Positions 1-4,936 of a DNA stretch of 5,371 bases are shown here, one piece after another. Position 1 is the first letter of the stretch; each line of letters begins with the position of its first letter. This stretch comes from Thermoprotei archaeon ex4572_64 (GTDB lineage Archaea > Thermoproteota > Thermoprotei > Thermoproteales > Thermocladiaceae). The stretch is from positions 1 to 5,371 of the forward strand of contig NJDF01000074.1 in NCBI GenBank assembly GCA_002254895.1, read 5' to 3'. Both the position numbers and the translations under genes were made by a program. A model generated the notes under the pieces. The model was not told the origin of the DNA and did no database searches. It saw nothing but the letters and a program-made list of their open reading frames with translations.

Positions 1-92
1 ATGGTCTTATTCTTAATCAAGTCTAGTCTTGCATCTTCATCCCTAAAGATTTTCGCCATGACATTAAGGAGAGCTTCTAGATATTTAATCAT
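1..92 (-). CDS. Possible N-terminus of an unidentified protein, cut by the left edge
   Basis: A minus-strand frame starts with ATG at 92-90 and stays open to the edge for 30 codons. It reads MIKYLEALLNVMAKIFRDED and then a further charged stretch rich in Asp, Lys and Leu. The predicted peptide is amphipathic and helix-like, and it uses AGA/AGG arginine and the other A/T-rich codons typical of its neighbours. A weak AGGT lies just upstream of the ATG, which is closer than an ideal Shine-Dalgarno site. No family is recognisable from so short a piece. It would be transcribed divergently from the sRNA and PIN gene, with the transposon remnant in between. A chance open frame is a real alternative, because the plus strand is also open here for part of its length. 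Confidence is therefore low. Confidence 0.35.
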   Translation of the reverse strand, partial: MIKYLEALLNVMAKIFRDEDARLDLIKNKT

Positions 93-130
93 TACCTAAA
101 ATTCCAATACGTCTGCATGAGGGGGAATTA

Positions 131-268
131 AGTTTTGAGCAAGTTAATTCAAGATATACTAAAGTATTTAAATGTCCATATTGTGAATTTGAGATAGATG
201 CAGATTTAAATGCAAGTATAAACATAGCAAAAAGAGGATATGATTACTTAAAACTTCTCCCGCCCTAA
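131..268 (+). pseudogene. tnpB: Remnant of IS200/IS605-type TnpB (C-terminal tail)
   Basis: The plus-strand frame through 173-175 (TGT) reads ...VNSRYTKVFKCPYCEFEIDA and continues DLNASINIAKRG to a TAA at 266-268. This is the C-terminal signature of TnpB/OrfB, the RNA-guided nuclease of IS200/IS605 elements: a zinc-ribbon CxxC followed by the last RuvC acidic motif (D-x-D-x-N-A-x-x-N-I). In an intact TnpB, VNxxYTS leads into a first CxxC knuckle about 15-20 residues before the second. Here VNSRYT runs straight into the second knuckle, so the first knuckle has been lost. Nothing upstream of about position 89 in this frame is open (TAA at 86-88), so the rest of the roughly 400-residue protein is gone. 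The fragment cannot be active. The homologous left boundary is uncertain; the open stretch begins at 89. Confidence 0.8.
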
Positions 269-283
269 AAAGCGAGACTTCTT
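254..283 (+). repeat. Degraded right-end hairpin of the IS605-like element
   Basis: Immediately around the tnpB stop codon is CTTCTCCCGCCCT, then AAAA, then GCGAGACTT. The two arms form an imperfect inverted repeat in which TCTC..GC can pair with GCGAGA. Many archaeal IS200/IS605 elements carry a GC-rich hairpin of this kind at the tnpB 3' end, where it also forms the 3' part of the guide (omega) RNA. The pairing here is partly eroded, in line with the decayed gene. The identification is inferred from position and composition. Confidence 0.45.
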
Positions 284-302
284 AAAGTTAGTTCTGTGAG
301 AA

Positions 303-312
303 GGTATATTAA
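303..312 (+). promoter_or_regulatory. TATA box for the C/D sRNA and PIN gene
   Basis: GGTATATTAA, with purine-rich sequence before it, is centred near 307-308. Archaeal transcription normally starts about 26 bp downstream, near 334. That is six bases before the C box of the sRNA and nine before the ATG of the PIN gene. One promoter would therefore supply both, and the mRNA would have an almost leaderless start with no Shine-Dalgarno site. The assignment comes from spacing and composition only. Confidence 0.5.
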
Positions 313-333
313 TTCAGTATCATCACGTATCTC

Positions 334-393
334 TTAGCGGTGATGAGCAACTCCGTCACTGATAGTGATGACTTCTTCGGGGAGCTGAGAAGT
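334..393 (+). ncRNA. C/D box sRNA (2'-O-methylation guide) overlapping the PIN gene start
   Basis: All four boxes are exact and correctly spaced. The C box GTGATGA is at 340-346, a 12-nt guide at 347-358, D' CTGA at 359-362, C' GTGATGA at 365-371, a 13-nt guide at 372-384, and D CTGA at 385-388. Archaeal double-guide C/D sRNAs have just this form, with guides of about 12 nt and a D'-C' gap of a few bases. They bind L7Ae, Nop5 and fibrillarin and direct ribose methylation of the target base paired five nucleotides upstream of D or D'. By that rule the D' guide would modify the fifth base of UGACGGAGUUGC and the D guide the fifth base of CUCCCCGAAGAAG. I cannot verify those targets here. The ends are approximate: the 5' end is set by the TATA box and the 3' end by a few bases past box D. 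The RNA lies inside the 5' end of the PIN reading frame. Confidence 0.85.
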
Positions 394-765
394 AGAGTTG
401 TAATTCTCGACTCATCTGCAATATTTCACTTAAAAAATCTTCAAGTTCTGAGAAGTATAGGGGCTAAGTTATTAACAACAAATTACGTAATCAATGAAAT
501 CAAAGACTCAATCTCTCAAACAATAATTGATCTAATCAATATCGAGATATTGGAGGTTCATAGCGAGGAGGTGGACAGATTGAGAAGAAAAATAAAAAGT
601 AAGGATCTTAGTGATGCCGATCTTTCATTAATAATTTTAGCTGAAAAATTAAAGCATCATCATCCTGTAATAATTACCGACGACTTCAAGTTAAGTCAAG
701 AATTGAAAAGAAGAAGATTTAAAGTTTTGAAAGTTCTCTTCAAAGGCAAGTCAAGGTTCCAGTAA
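343..765 (+). CDS. Nob1-like PIN-domain ribonuclease, without a zinc ribbon
   Basis: The product is a 140-residue PIN-fold protein whose sequence follows Nob1-type PIN domains, the endonucleases that trim the 3' end of pre-16S rRNA. With Met1 at 343, the metal-binding acids are Asp23 in VVILDSSA, Glu52 in TNYVINEIKD, Asp91/Asp93 in KDLSDADLSLI and Asp113/Asp114 in IITDDFKL. Archaeal Nob1 usually carries a C-terminal CxxC...CxxC zinc ribbon. This protein has no cysteines and ends in a basic tail (KGKSRFQ), and no ribbon is visible in other frames downstream. It is therefore a shortened Nob1 or a PIN-only paralogue; a VapC-type toxin is less likely because no antitoxin gene sits upstream. The only in-frame starts are GTG 340 and ATG 343, both inside the C box of the sRNA, so residues 1-16 are encoded by guide-RNA sequence. 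The conserved domain begins only near residue 19. Confidence 0.7.
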   Translation: MSNSVTDSDDFFGELRSRVVILDSSAIFHLKNLQVLRSIGAKLLTTNYVINEIKDSISQTIIDLINIEILEVHSEEVDRLRRKIKSKDLSDADLSLIILAEKLKHHHPVIITDDFKLSQELKRRRFKVLKVLFKGKSRFQ

Positions 766-860
766 AGACATGACAGGACTACGGCCCCTCCTAATGATGT
801 GCTGTGTTTGACTTTAATAACGTATCGTTTTTCAATTATGCTTAATTGGTTTTGTATAAG

Positions 861-870
861 TATTTTTTCT
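861..870 (+). terminator. T-rich tract, possible terminator of the PIN gene
   Basis: TATTTTTTCT lies about 95 bases past the PIN stop codon and just before the next promoter. A shorter T5 run occurs at 828-832. Archaeal RNA polymerase terminates at U-rich tracts without needing a hairpin, so either could end the upstream transcript. The tract could equally be AT-rich sequence flanking the downstream TATA box. Confidence 0.35.
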
Positions 871-886
871 AAGTTTTAAAACTTAG
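869..886 (+). promoter_or_regulatory. 18-bp perfect palindrome centred on the TATA box of the KaiC-like gene
   Basis: CTAAGTTTTAAAACTTAG is identical to its reverse complement. Its core TTTTAAAA (874-881) is a good archaeal TATA box. A start about 26 bp downstream would fall near 903 and give a leader of about 15 nt carrying GGTGA. A second TATA-like stretch, TTAAAATA (891-898), lies closer to the start and could give leaderless transcripts. A palindrome enclosing the TATA box is a plausible operator, because bound repressor would block TBP. AT-rich palindromes also arise by chance, so regulation is inferred. Confidence 0.45.
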
Positions 887-902
887 TATCTTAAAATATT
901 TA

Positions 903-907
903 GGTGA
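903..907 (+). promoter_or_regulatory. Shine-Dalgarno site of the KaiC-like gene
   Basis: GGTGA, within AGGTGAG, lies 10 bases before ATG 918 and 7 before an in-frame TTG at 915. It supports initiation here but does not strictly separate the two. ATG is preferred as the stronger codon. Confidence 0.5.
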
Positions 908-917
908 GTTTTTCTTG

Positions 918-1886
918 ATGAGTCGTAATGAGGATAGAGAAGAAGTTGAGGAAGAGAAGGAGATTGAAGAGGAAGAGGTTTCTGAAGAAGAGATTGAAGA
1001 AAACAAAGTCAAGACTAGAGTATCACCTAAAGTTAAAGAGATTGAGTATGCTATTACTAGAGTTTCTACCGGTATTGAAGAGCTTGATAAAGTACTTTCA
1101 GGAGGTGTACCTAAAGGTTCATGGGTTGTTATTGGTGGTGAGCCAGGCACTGGAAAGACCATAATGGCCATACACTTCGCATGGGCTGGTCTTGAAGGTA
1201 ATGATAAGGTAATATACGTAACTACGGAACAAGAGTTTTGGGATGTCGTTAAGCAAGCACAACAGTTTGGTATAAACTTTAAAGAGTACAATGTTGTCAA
1301 TCTTAGCGACTTAGTAACCTACAGTAAGAAAGAGAAAGAATACAAGCTTGAACAACCTGAAGAAAAGCCAGATATTGTTGTTATTGATCTTTTTGGTCTA
1401 GCTAGAATTAATAAGTTAATTGCTCAGGAAGTTGAGGAAGGTAGAAAGAGAGGTGGATTGCCGTGGAGTTATCAGACATTAATTAATGCATTAAATAAGG
1501 TATATAATGATGTTCTAGATATTGAGAAAACACAACATGTTAGATTAATCATAGATTCAATATCAGTACTTTGGGCTCACGCACCAGCTATGGCTAGAAG
1601 AATAAGTTATCAATTAAAACTTGCATATCATAGAAGTAACATTACTGCCTTACTGACAAGTCAGTACGCAATGACTACTAAGTCAATTTTTGGCTTTGGA
1701 ATAGAACATATAGCAGACGTCGTTATAGAGACTTGGATGAGTGATGTTAAGAGTGAGAAGAGGGTTGAAAGATATCTAGTTATTAAGAAGGCTAGAATGA
1801 CACCATTACCTGAAAGACCAATATTTAAGATAGTTTTTGAAAGATCTGGTGAAGGTTATTATAGAGTGAGGCTAGTACCTACATAA
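918..1886 (+). CDS. KaiC/RadA-like P-loop ATPase, single domain, with acidic N-terminus
   Basis: This is a 322-residue RecA-superfamily ATPase of the archaeal KaiC-like (RadA paralogue) group. Walker A is GEPGTGKT at about 74-81, preceded by the typical GIEELDKVLSGGVPKGS segment. A TTEQE motif at about 102-106 matches the catalytic glutamate position of KaiC. Walker B is RLIIDSIS at about 209-216, and LLTSQ at about 245-249 is the family's sensor-like strand. Two parts are unusual. Residues 4-29 are almost entirely Glu with a few Arg/Lys, a likely disordered tail. About 70 residues between the catalytic glutamate and Walker B, including PDIVVIDLFGLAR, make this domain longer than a minimal KaiC fold. 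Such proteins are suspected to act in DNA repair or signalling, but few have a defined role. It precedes gatE by 33 bp on the same strand. ATG 918 is chosen over TTG 915 on codon strength. It is not the cyanobacterial clock protein, which has two domains. Confidence 0.85.
   Translation: MSRNEDREEVEEEKEIEEEEVSEEEIEENKVKTRVSPKVKEIEYAITRVSTGIEELDKVLSGGVPKGSWVVIGGEPGTGKTIMAIHFAWAGLEGNDKVIYVTTEQEFWDVVKQAQQFGINFKEYNVVNLSDLVTYSKKEKEYKLEQPEEKPDIVVIDLFGLARINKLIAQEVEEGRKRGGLPWSYQTLINALNKVYNDVLDIEKTQHVRLIIDSISVLWAHAPAMARRISYQLKLAYHRSNITALLTSQYAMTTKSIFGFGIEHIADVVIETWMSDVKSEKRVERYLVIKKARMTPLPERPIFKIVFERSGEGYYRVRLVPT
1652..1665 (+). promoter_or_regulatory. Near copy of the TetR operator inside the KaiC-like gene
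   Basis: ACTGACAAGTCAGT differs from the palindrome before the TetR gene (4020-4033) at only one base. That base is in the centre, so both six-base arms, ACTGAC and GTCAGT, are intact, and the following AC is shared too. It encodes the LTSQY strand conserved in this ATPase family, so the match may be imposed by the protein sequence. Binding here is speculative. Confidence 0.25.
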
Positions 1887-1887
1887 G

Positions 1888-1896
1888 TTTAAGTAT
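1888..1896 (+). promoter_or_regulatory. Possible TATA box for gatE
   Basis: TTTAAGTAT begins just after the stop of the ATPase gene and is centred about 28 bases before the gatE ATG. That spacing fits leaderless transcription, and no Shine-Dalgarno site is visible before the ATG. gatE could still be reached by read-through from the upstream gene. Confidence 0.35.
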
Positions 1897-1919
1897 TAGT
1901 TGAGATTAATTTAAGATTA

Positions 1920-2927
1920 ATGAAGATTAACTATAGAGATCTTGGTTTAAAGGTTGGACTTGAAATACATATACAGCTAGATACTGGCAGAAAACTCTTC
2001 TGTCATTGTCCACCGATTATTAAGAATGAGCCTCCAGACTTTAGAATAGTTAGAAGACTAAGACCAACACTTAGTGAGCTTGGTCAAGTAGATCTAGCAG
2101 CTATGTGGGAATTTAGAAAACACAGAACATACATTTATGAAGGTTATCATGACTGTACGTGTCTTGTAGAGATTGATGAAGAACCACCACATGAGCCAGA
2201 TCCTAGATCTATAGAAGTTGCTTTAATGATTTCTAAGAAATTTAATGCAAAAATTTTTGATGAACTATACGTCATGCGTAAGATAGTTGTTGATGGTTCT
2301 AATGTCTCGGGCTTTCAAAGAACAATGCTTGTAGCTCATGATGGAGTTGTAAGGTTCTTTCAATACAAGGTACCTATATGGACAGTAGCTCTTGAAGAAG
2401 ATGCAGCACGTAAAATTGAAGAAAAGGAAGATTATGTAGTTTATAGACTTGATAGACTTGGAATACCACTTATCGAGATAGTTACAGGACCTTTAGAGTA
2501 TGGGCCTAATCAAGTGATGGAGATTGCATACTATATTGGACATACAGTCAAACTTACAGGTATGGCTAAGAGAGGTATAGGTACTGTTAGACAGGACATT
2601 AACATATCTATATCTAGAGGTGCAAAAACTGAAATTAAAGGAATACCAGAACTTTCACTAATTCCTAAAGTGATTGAGTACGAAGTTAAAAGACAATTGA
2701 ATCTATTAAAAATTTGTGAAGAACTCAATAATAGGGGGGTAAAAGAGAATGATTTAATACCTGATTATCATGATGTTACTGACGTTTTTCAAAATACAAA
2801 GTCAGGAATAGTTAAGAATATTTTAAAAAGTGGAGGCAAGATTATTGCTATAAAAACTCCAAAATTTGAAGGATTATTAGGCTATGAAGTACAGCCCAGT
2901 AGAATGTACGTGCATGGACAAGTTTAA
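1920..2927 (+). CDS. gatE: GatE (Glu-tRNA(Gln) amidotransferase subunit E), N-terminal part of a broken gene
   Basis: GatE with GatD converts misacylated Glu-tRNA(Gln) to Gln-tRNA(Gln) in archaea. GatE activates the glutamyl group with ATP, and GatD supplies ammonia. The family opening is clear: LGLKVGLEIHIQLDT with Glu15 and His17, then KLFCHCPP, and a YEGYHDCTCLVEIDEEPPHE segment. It continues through DGSNVSGFQRTML, IGTVRQDINISI and the GatE-specific AspRS-like insertion (about residues 260-310), ending near GLLGYEVQPSRMY. After residue 330 the reading becomes VHGQV and stops at 2925-2927, whereas intact archaeal GatE is about 620-635 residues. The missing half follows in the -1 frame from about 2906. 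As written, the product keeps the kinase-like core and most of the insertion domain but lacks the helical and YqeY-like tRNA-binding parts. No GatD gene is in the window. The start is ATG 1920, with a leaderless-type promoter. Confidence 0.85.
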   Translation: MKINYRDLGLKVGLEIHIQLDTGRKLFCHCPPIIKNEPPDFRIVRRLRPTLSELGQVDLAAMWEFRKHRTYIYEGYHDCTCLVEIDEEPPHEPDPRSIEVALMISKKFNAKIFDELYVMRKIVVDGSNVSGFQRTMLVAHDGVVRFFQYKVPIWTVALEEDAARKIEEKEDYVVYRLDRLGIPLIEIVTGPLEYGPNQVMEIAYYIGHTVKLTGMAKRGIGTVRQDINISISRGAKTEIKGIPELSLIPKVIEYEVKRQLNLLKICEELNNRGVKENDLIPDYHDVTDVFQNTKSGIVKNILKSGGKIIAIKTPKFEGLLGYEVQPSRMYVHGQV

Positions 2928-3760
2928 AAGGAATTCTTCATAGTGATGAATTACCAGGATACGGCATTACTAGCGATGAAGTTAGTAAAGTAAAGTCTAA
3001 ACTTAACGTTAATTCTTTCATACTACTTGCAGGTATTGATGAAGAGGAATTAAAGGAGGCTGTTAAAGTCATTACTGAAAGATTAAGACAAGCAATTAAG
3101 GGTGTTCCTGAAGAGACTAGAGCCGTTAATCCTGATGGAACAACAAAATTCATGAGACCAAGACCAGGAGCAGCAAGAATGTATCCAGAGACTGATCTTA
3201 GACCAATAAGGATAACCTTCGAGCTAGTGCAAGAAATTGAGAAGAAGTTACCACCAAGTATTGAAGAGCTTGTAAGTAAGTATGTAAGTTACGGTATTAG
3301 TAAGGAGCTTGCAGAACAGATAATTAGGGCTCATAATCTTGAACTTATAGATAGATTAATTGAGAGTTTCAAAGATAAAGTATCACCAACTATAATAGCA
3401 TCAACAATGATAAGCACATTAAAGTCAATACAGAGAGAAGGATATAATACTGATGTACTTGAAGAAAAACACTTTATAGAGATCTTCAATATGTTAAGTG
3501 AAGGTGAGATTACTAAAGAAGCAATACCTGAAATCTTGAAGAAACTATGTCAGGAAACTAAAAAGAACGTTAAAGATATTGTTAAAGAATTAAATCTAGA
3601 GAAAGTAAGCTATGATGAAGTTAAGAGAATTGTAGCTGAGATTATTCAAGAAGTTGGCATTAAAGAAAAGAGAAGAATCATAGGACTAGTCATGAAGAGA
3701 TATAGAGGTAAAGTTGCTGTTGAAGATATTGAGAAGGCACTACATGAACTTGAACGTTAA
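2903..3760 (+). pseudogene. gatE: GatE C-terminal part, separated by a frameshift
   Basis: This frame opens after a TAG at 2900-2902 and reads VRAWTSLKGILHSDELPGYG, followed by GVPEETRAVNPDGTTKFMRP and PRPGAARMYPETDLRPI. All are strongly conserved GatE sequence. It ends with a helical, Lys/Glu-rich tail of about 190 residues corresponding to the tRNA-binding GatB/YqeY domain. The stop is TAA 3758-3760. There is no ATG, GTG or TTG in frame before ATG 3152, which lies inside the conserved MRPRPGAARMYPETD motif, so this is not an independent gene. Reading 1920-3760 as one gene gives 1841 bases, two more than a multiple of three. The usual GTE-containing segment between QPSRMY and VRAW is missing. 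Restoring about 25 bases would give about 621 residues, the family's normal length. The reading frame is otherwise well kept, so the break is either recent or a sequence error. Confidence 0.8.
2904..2915 (+). other. gatE: Site of the gatE frame break and apparent short deletion
   Basis: Frame 1 (codons at 2904, 2907) gives MY, and the -1 frame from 2906 gives VRAW. Other GatE proteins have about seven to eight residues, including Gly-Thr-Glu, between these points. The junction ATGTACGTGCAT is a near palindrome (10 of 12 bases), and repeated GTAC-type bases on each side could have promoted a deletion. No slippery heptamer is present, which argues against programmed frameshifting. Confidence 0.65.
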
Positions 3761-3774
3761 GGCATAAAGTAAAC

Positions 3775-3783
3775 TTTTTAAAA
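3775..3783 (+). promoter_or_regulatory. TATA box of tRNA-Leu
   Basis: TTTTTAAAA is centred near 3779, so transcription would start near 3805, about six bases before the tRNA. A second AT-rich stretch, ATATATAA (3788-3795), lies only about 20 bases from the tRNA and is less well placed. The T5 run may also help end the upstream gatE transcript. Confidence 0.5.
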
Positions 3784-3810
3784 CAAGATATATAATCATA
3801 AAACGTAATA

Positions 3811-3898
3811 GCGGGGGTGCCCGAGTCAGGTCAAAGGGGGCGGGTTGAGGTCCCGCTGGCGTAGGCCTGCGTGGGTTCAAATCCCACCCCCCGCACCA
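3811..3898 (+). tRNA. tRNA-Leu (anticodon GAG), CCA encoded, no intron
   Basis: The full cloverleaf can be drawn. The acceptor GCGGGGG (3811-3817) pairs perfectly with CCCCCGC (3888-3894), then discriminator A and encoded CCA (3896-3898). The D stem is CCC/GGG (3820-3822 with 3836-3838). The anticodon stem GCGGG/CCCGC (3840-3844 with 3852-3856) holds the loop TTGAGGT with GAG at 3847-3849, which decodes CUC/CUU leucine codons. A 14-base variable arm (3857-3870) with GGC/GCC pairing marks a class II tRNA. The T arm is GTGGG-TTCAAAT-CCCAC. There is no intron at 37/38 or elsewhere. Confidence 0.97.
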
Positions 3899-4008
3899 TC
3901 TCTTAAAGATGGATCTTACACCTAATATTCAATTCCTTAACCTTAATTAACTCTCTACGAACTCCTTCTCAGCCATGTAGCTTCTTACCTCTTAAACTTC
4001 CCGCAATG

Positions 4009-4016
4009 CTTAAATA
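4009..4016 (+). promoter_or_regulatory. TATA box of the TetR operon
   Basis: CTTAAATA is centred 25-26 bases before GTG 4038, so the transcript would be leaderless, starting at or next to the start codon. No Shine-Dalgarno site precedes the GTG. The operator palindrome begins four bases downstream. Confidence 0.6.
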
Positions 4017-4019
4017 TTG

Positions 4020-4033
4020 ACTGACTAGTCAGT
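4020..4033 (+). promoter_or_regulatory. TetR operator: 14-bp perfect palindrome between TATA box and start
   Basis: ACTGACTAGTCAGT is identical to its reverse complement. It fills the gap between the TATA box and the GTG start of the TetR-family gene. Short palindromes of this type are usual binding sites for TetR-family dimers. Occupancy here would block polymerase at the initiation region and repress the regulator together with the genes coupled to it. Confidence 0.75.
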
Positions 4034-4037
4034 ACAT

Positions 4038-4553
4038 GTGAGGGAGAGAATTTTAGAAGTAGCTCTTGAGGCATATACCTCAAAACCTCCTCATGAGGTT
4101 ACTGTCGAGTACATTGCTAGAAGTTTGGGTGTTTCTAAAAGCTTAATTTTCTACTACTTTAAAAGTAAAGATGAACTTGAAAGACAGTTAGTACATTATG
4201 TAATACATAAGTATATATGTCTTGCTGTGAGAGATCTTAGAGAATTCATATTTAATAATTTAAGGCTTGCAGAACAGAAACCAGGACTTTATAGATTTCT
4301 TCAGTACTTCTTTGAGAAAGAGAAAAGTAGAGGTACTTGTGAAGTAGCTTTAGAATTATTTAATAAAGGATTTGAGAAGTTAAAAGAAATCCTTGAGAAA
4401 ATGAATGTTAGAAATGCAGATACTTTAACTATACTCATAATGGCCATGATTGATGGATTAGCCATGTATGCCTACCTCATTAATCTCGAAGTTAGTAAGT
4501 TTACAGATTCCATTATAGAATTGATAGAGTGCATTAAAGGATTGAGGAGATGA
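4038..4553 (+). CDS. TetR-family transcriptional regulator, probably autoregulated
   Basis: The product is a 171-residue one-domain-plus-ligand-pocket repressor. Residues 1-45 form the TetR DNA-binding region: a first helix RERILEVALEAY, then a helix-turn-helix at about 22-41 (VTVEYIARSLGVSKSLIFYYFKSKDEL) with the family's YYFKSKDEL signature. Residues 46-171 are helical and hydrophobic, as in the ligand and dimerisation domain, but too variable to suggest a ligand. At 171 residues it is at the short end of the family (usually about 190-210). The start is GTG; the upstream ATG 4036 is out of frame and followed at once by TGA. It overlaps the next gene by ATGA, with GAGGAG just before. A perfect palindrome between its TATA box and start suggests that it represses its own operon, releasing the membrane protein genes when an effector is bound. 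The effector is unknown. Confidence 0.88.
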   Translation: MRERILEVALEAYTSKPPHEVTVEYIARSLGVSKSLIFYYFKSKDELERQLVHYVIHKYICLAVRDLREFIFNNLRLAEQKPGLYRFLQYFFEKEKSRGTCEVALELFNKGFEKLKEILEKMNVRNADTLTILIMAMIDGLAMYAYLINLEVSKFTDSIIELIECIKGLRR

Positions 4554-4936
4554 AGAAGTATTTCGAGAGACTATATCGTGAGTTTGATAAGGAGTTTGAA
4601 AAACCATACTATAAGAATTTACCATTAATTGAGGCAGTGATAGTTATGGTTATTATTAGTAGAGCTATTGCTGAAGGAATTGAAATTTTTCCATACTCTA
4701 TAAATAAGTTTCTTGTAGATCTAGCAGTAAACTGGTCATACATTATAGCGCCAATTATAGATGAAGCGTATCGCTCAGTAGGTTATCTCTTTTGCCCTGA
4801 TGTAGCTCTTATTCATAAGTTACCTGAAGAAAATCCCACATATCCTTTATGTGTCTGGATGACTTGCATGTACTGGCATTGCACATATACCATTAATCAA
4901 CTGGTGGTTTTATGTTGGTTGCGAGATGATGTATGA
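4550..4936 (+). CDS. Unidentified membrane protein, N-terminal part (probably frameshifted)
   Basis: This frame is coupled to the TetR gene by an ATGA overlap and so belongs to its operon. It begins with a charged amphipathic segment (MKKYFERLYREFDKEFEKPY). A hydrophobic helix follows at about 25-47 (LPLIEAVIVMVIISRAIAEG), then a second, weaker hydrophobic stretch at about 53-71. I do not recognise the family. From about residue 103 the frame reads MTCMYWHCTYTINQ and then LVVLCWLRDDV, with CGA, CTG and GTG codons that are rare nearby. In the +1 frame the same DNA from 4863 gives ordinary codons and a membrane-like sequence joined to the next frame. The natural protein therefore probably shifts near 4850-4865 and continues to 5285, about 244 residues in total. 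The alternative is two overlapping small genes. Confidence 0.6.
   Translation: MKKYFERLYREFDKEFEKPYYKNLPLIEAVIVMVIISRAIAEGIEIFPYSINKFLVDLAVNWSYIIAPIIDEAYRSVGYLFCPDVALIHKLPEENPTYPLCVWMTCMYWHCTYTINQLVVLCWLRDDV

Noticed and set aside
928..1164. Plus-strand frame of 78 codons rich in Lys/Arg
   Set aside because: It is an out-of-frame reading of the purine-rich 5' end of the ATPase gene.
869..1300. Minus-strand open frame of 143 codons
   Set aside because: It lies opposite the well-supported ATPase gene, is Ser/Thr-rich as expected for the complement of Glu-rich coding DNA, and resembles no family.
2531..2728. Minus-strand open frame within gatE
   Set aside because: It is the complement of conserved GatE sequence and shows no features of its own.
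2916..2932. Programmed -1 frameshift in gatE at GTTTAAAAGG
   Set aside because: The codons GTT TAA do not form a slippery heptamer, and conserved residues are also missing upstream, which slippage would not explain.
2938..3153. Minus-strand open frame within gatE
   Set aside because: It is the complement of the GatE C-terminal part, which is conserved on the plus strand.
3611..3640. ATGATGA...CTGA as a second C/D box RNA
   Set aside because: The spacing is 17 nt with no C'/D' pair, and the bases are accounted for by GatE coding sequence.
3152..3760. Independent gene starting at ATG 3152
   Set aside because: The ATG lies inside a conserved GatE motif and the same frame carries GatE sequence from about 2906, so this is the tail of the broken gene.
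3906..3917. AAGATGGATCTT hairpin after the tRNA as terminator
   Set aside because: The stem is only four to five A/T-rich pairs with no T tract behind it.
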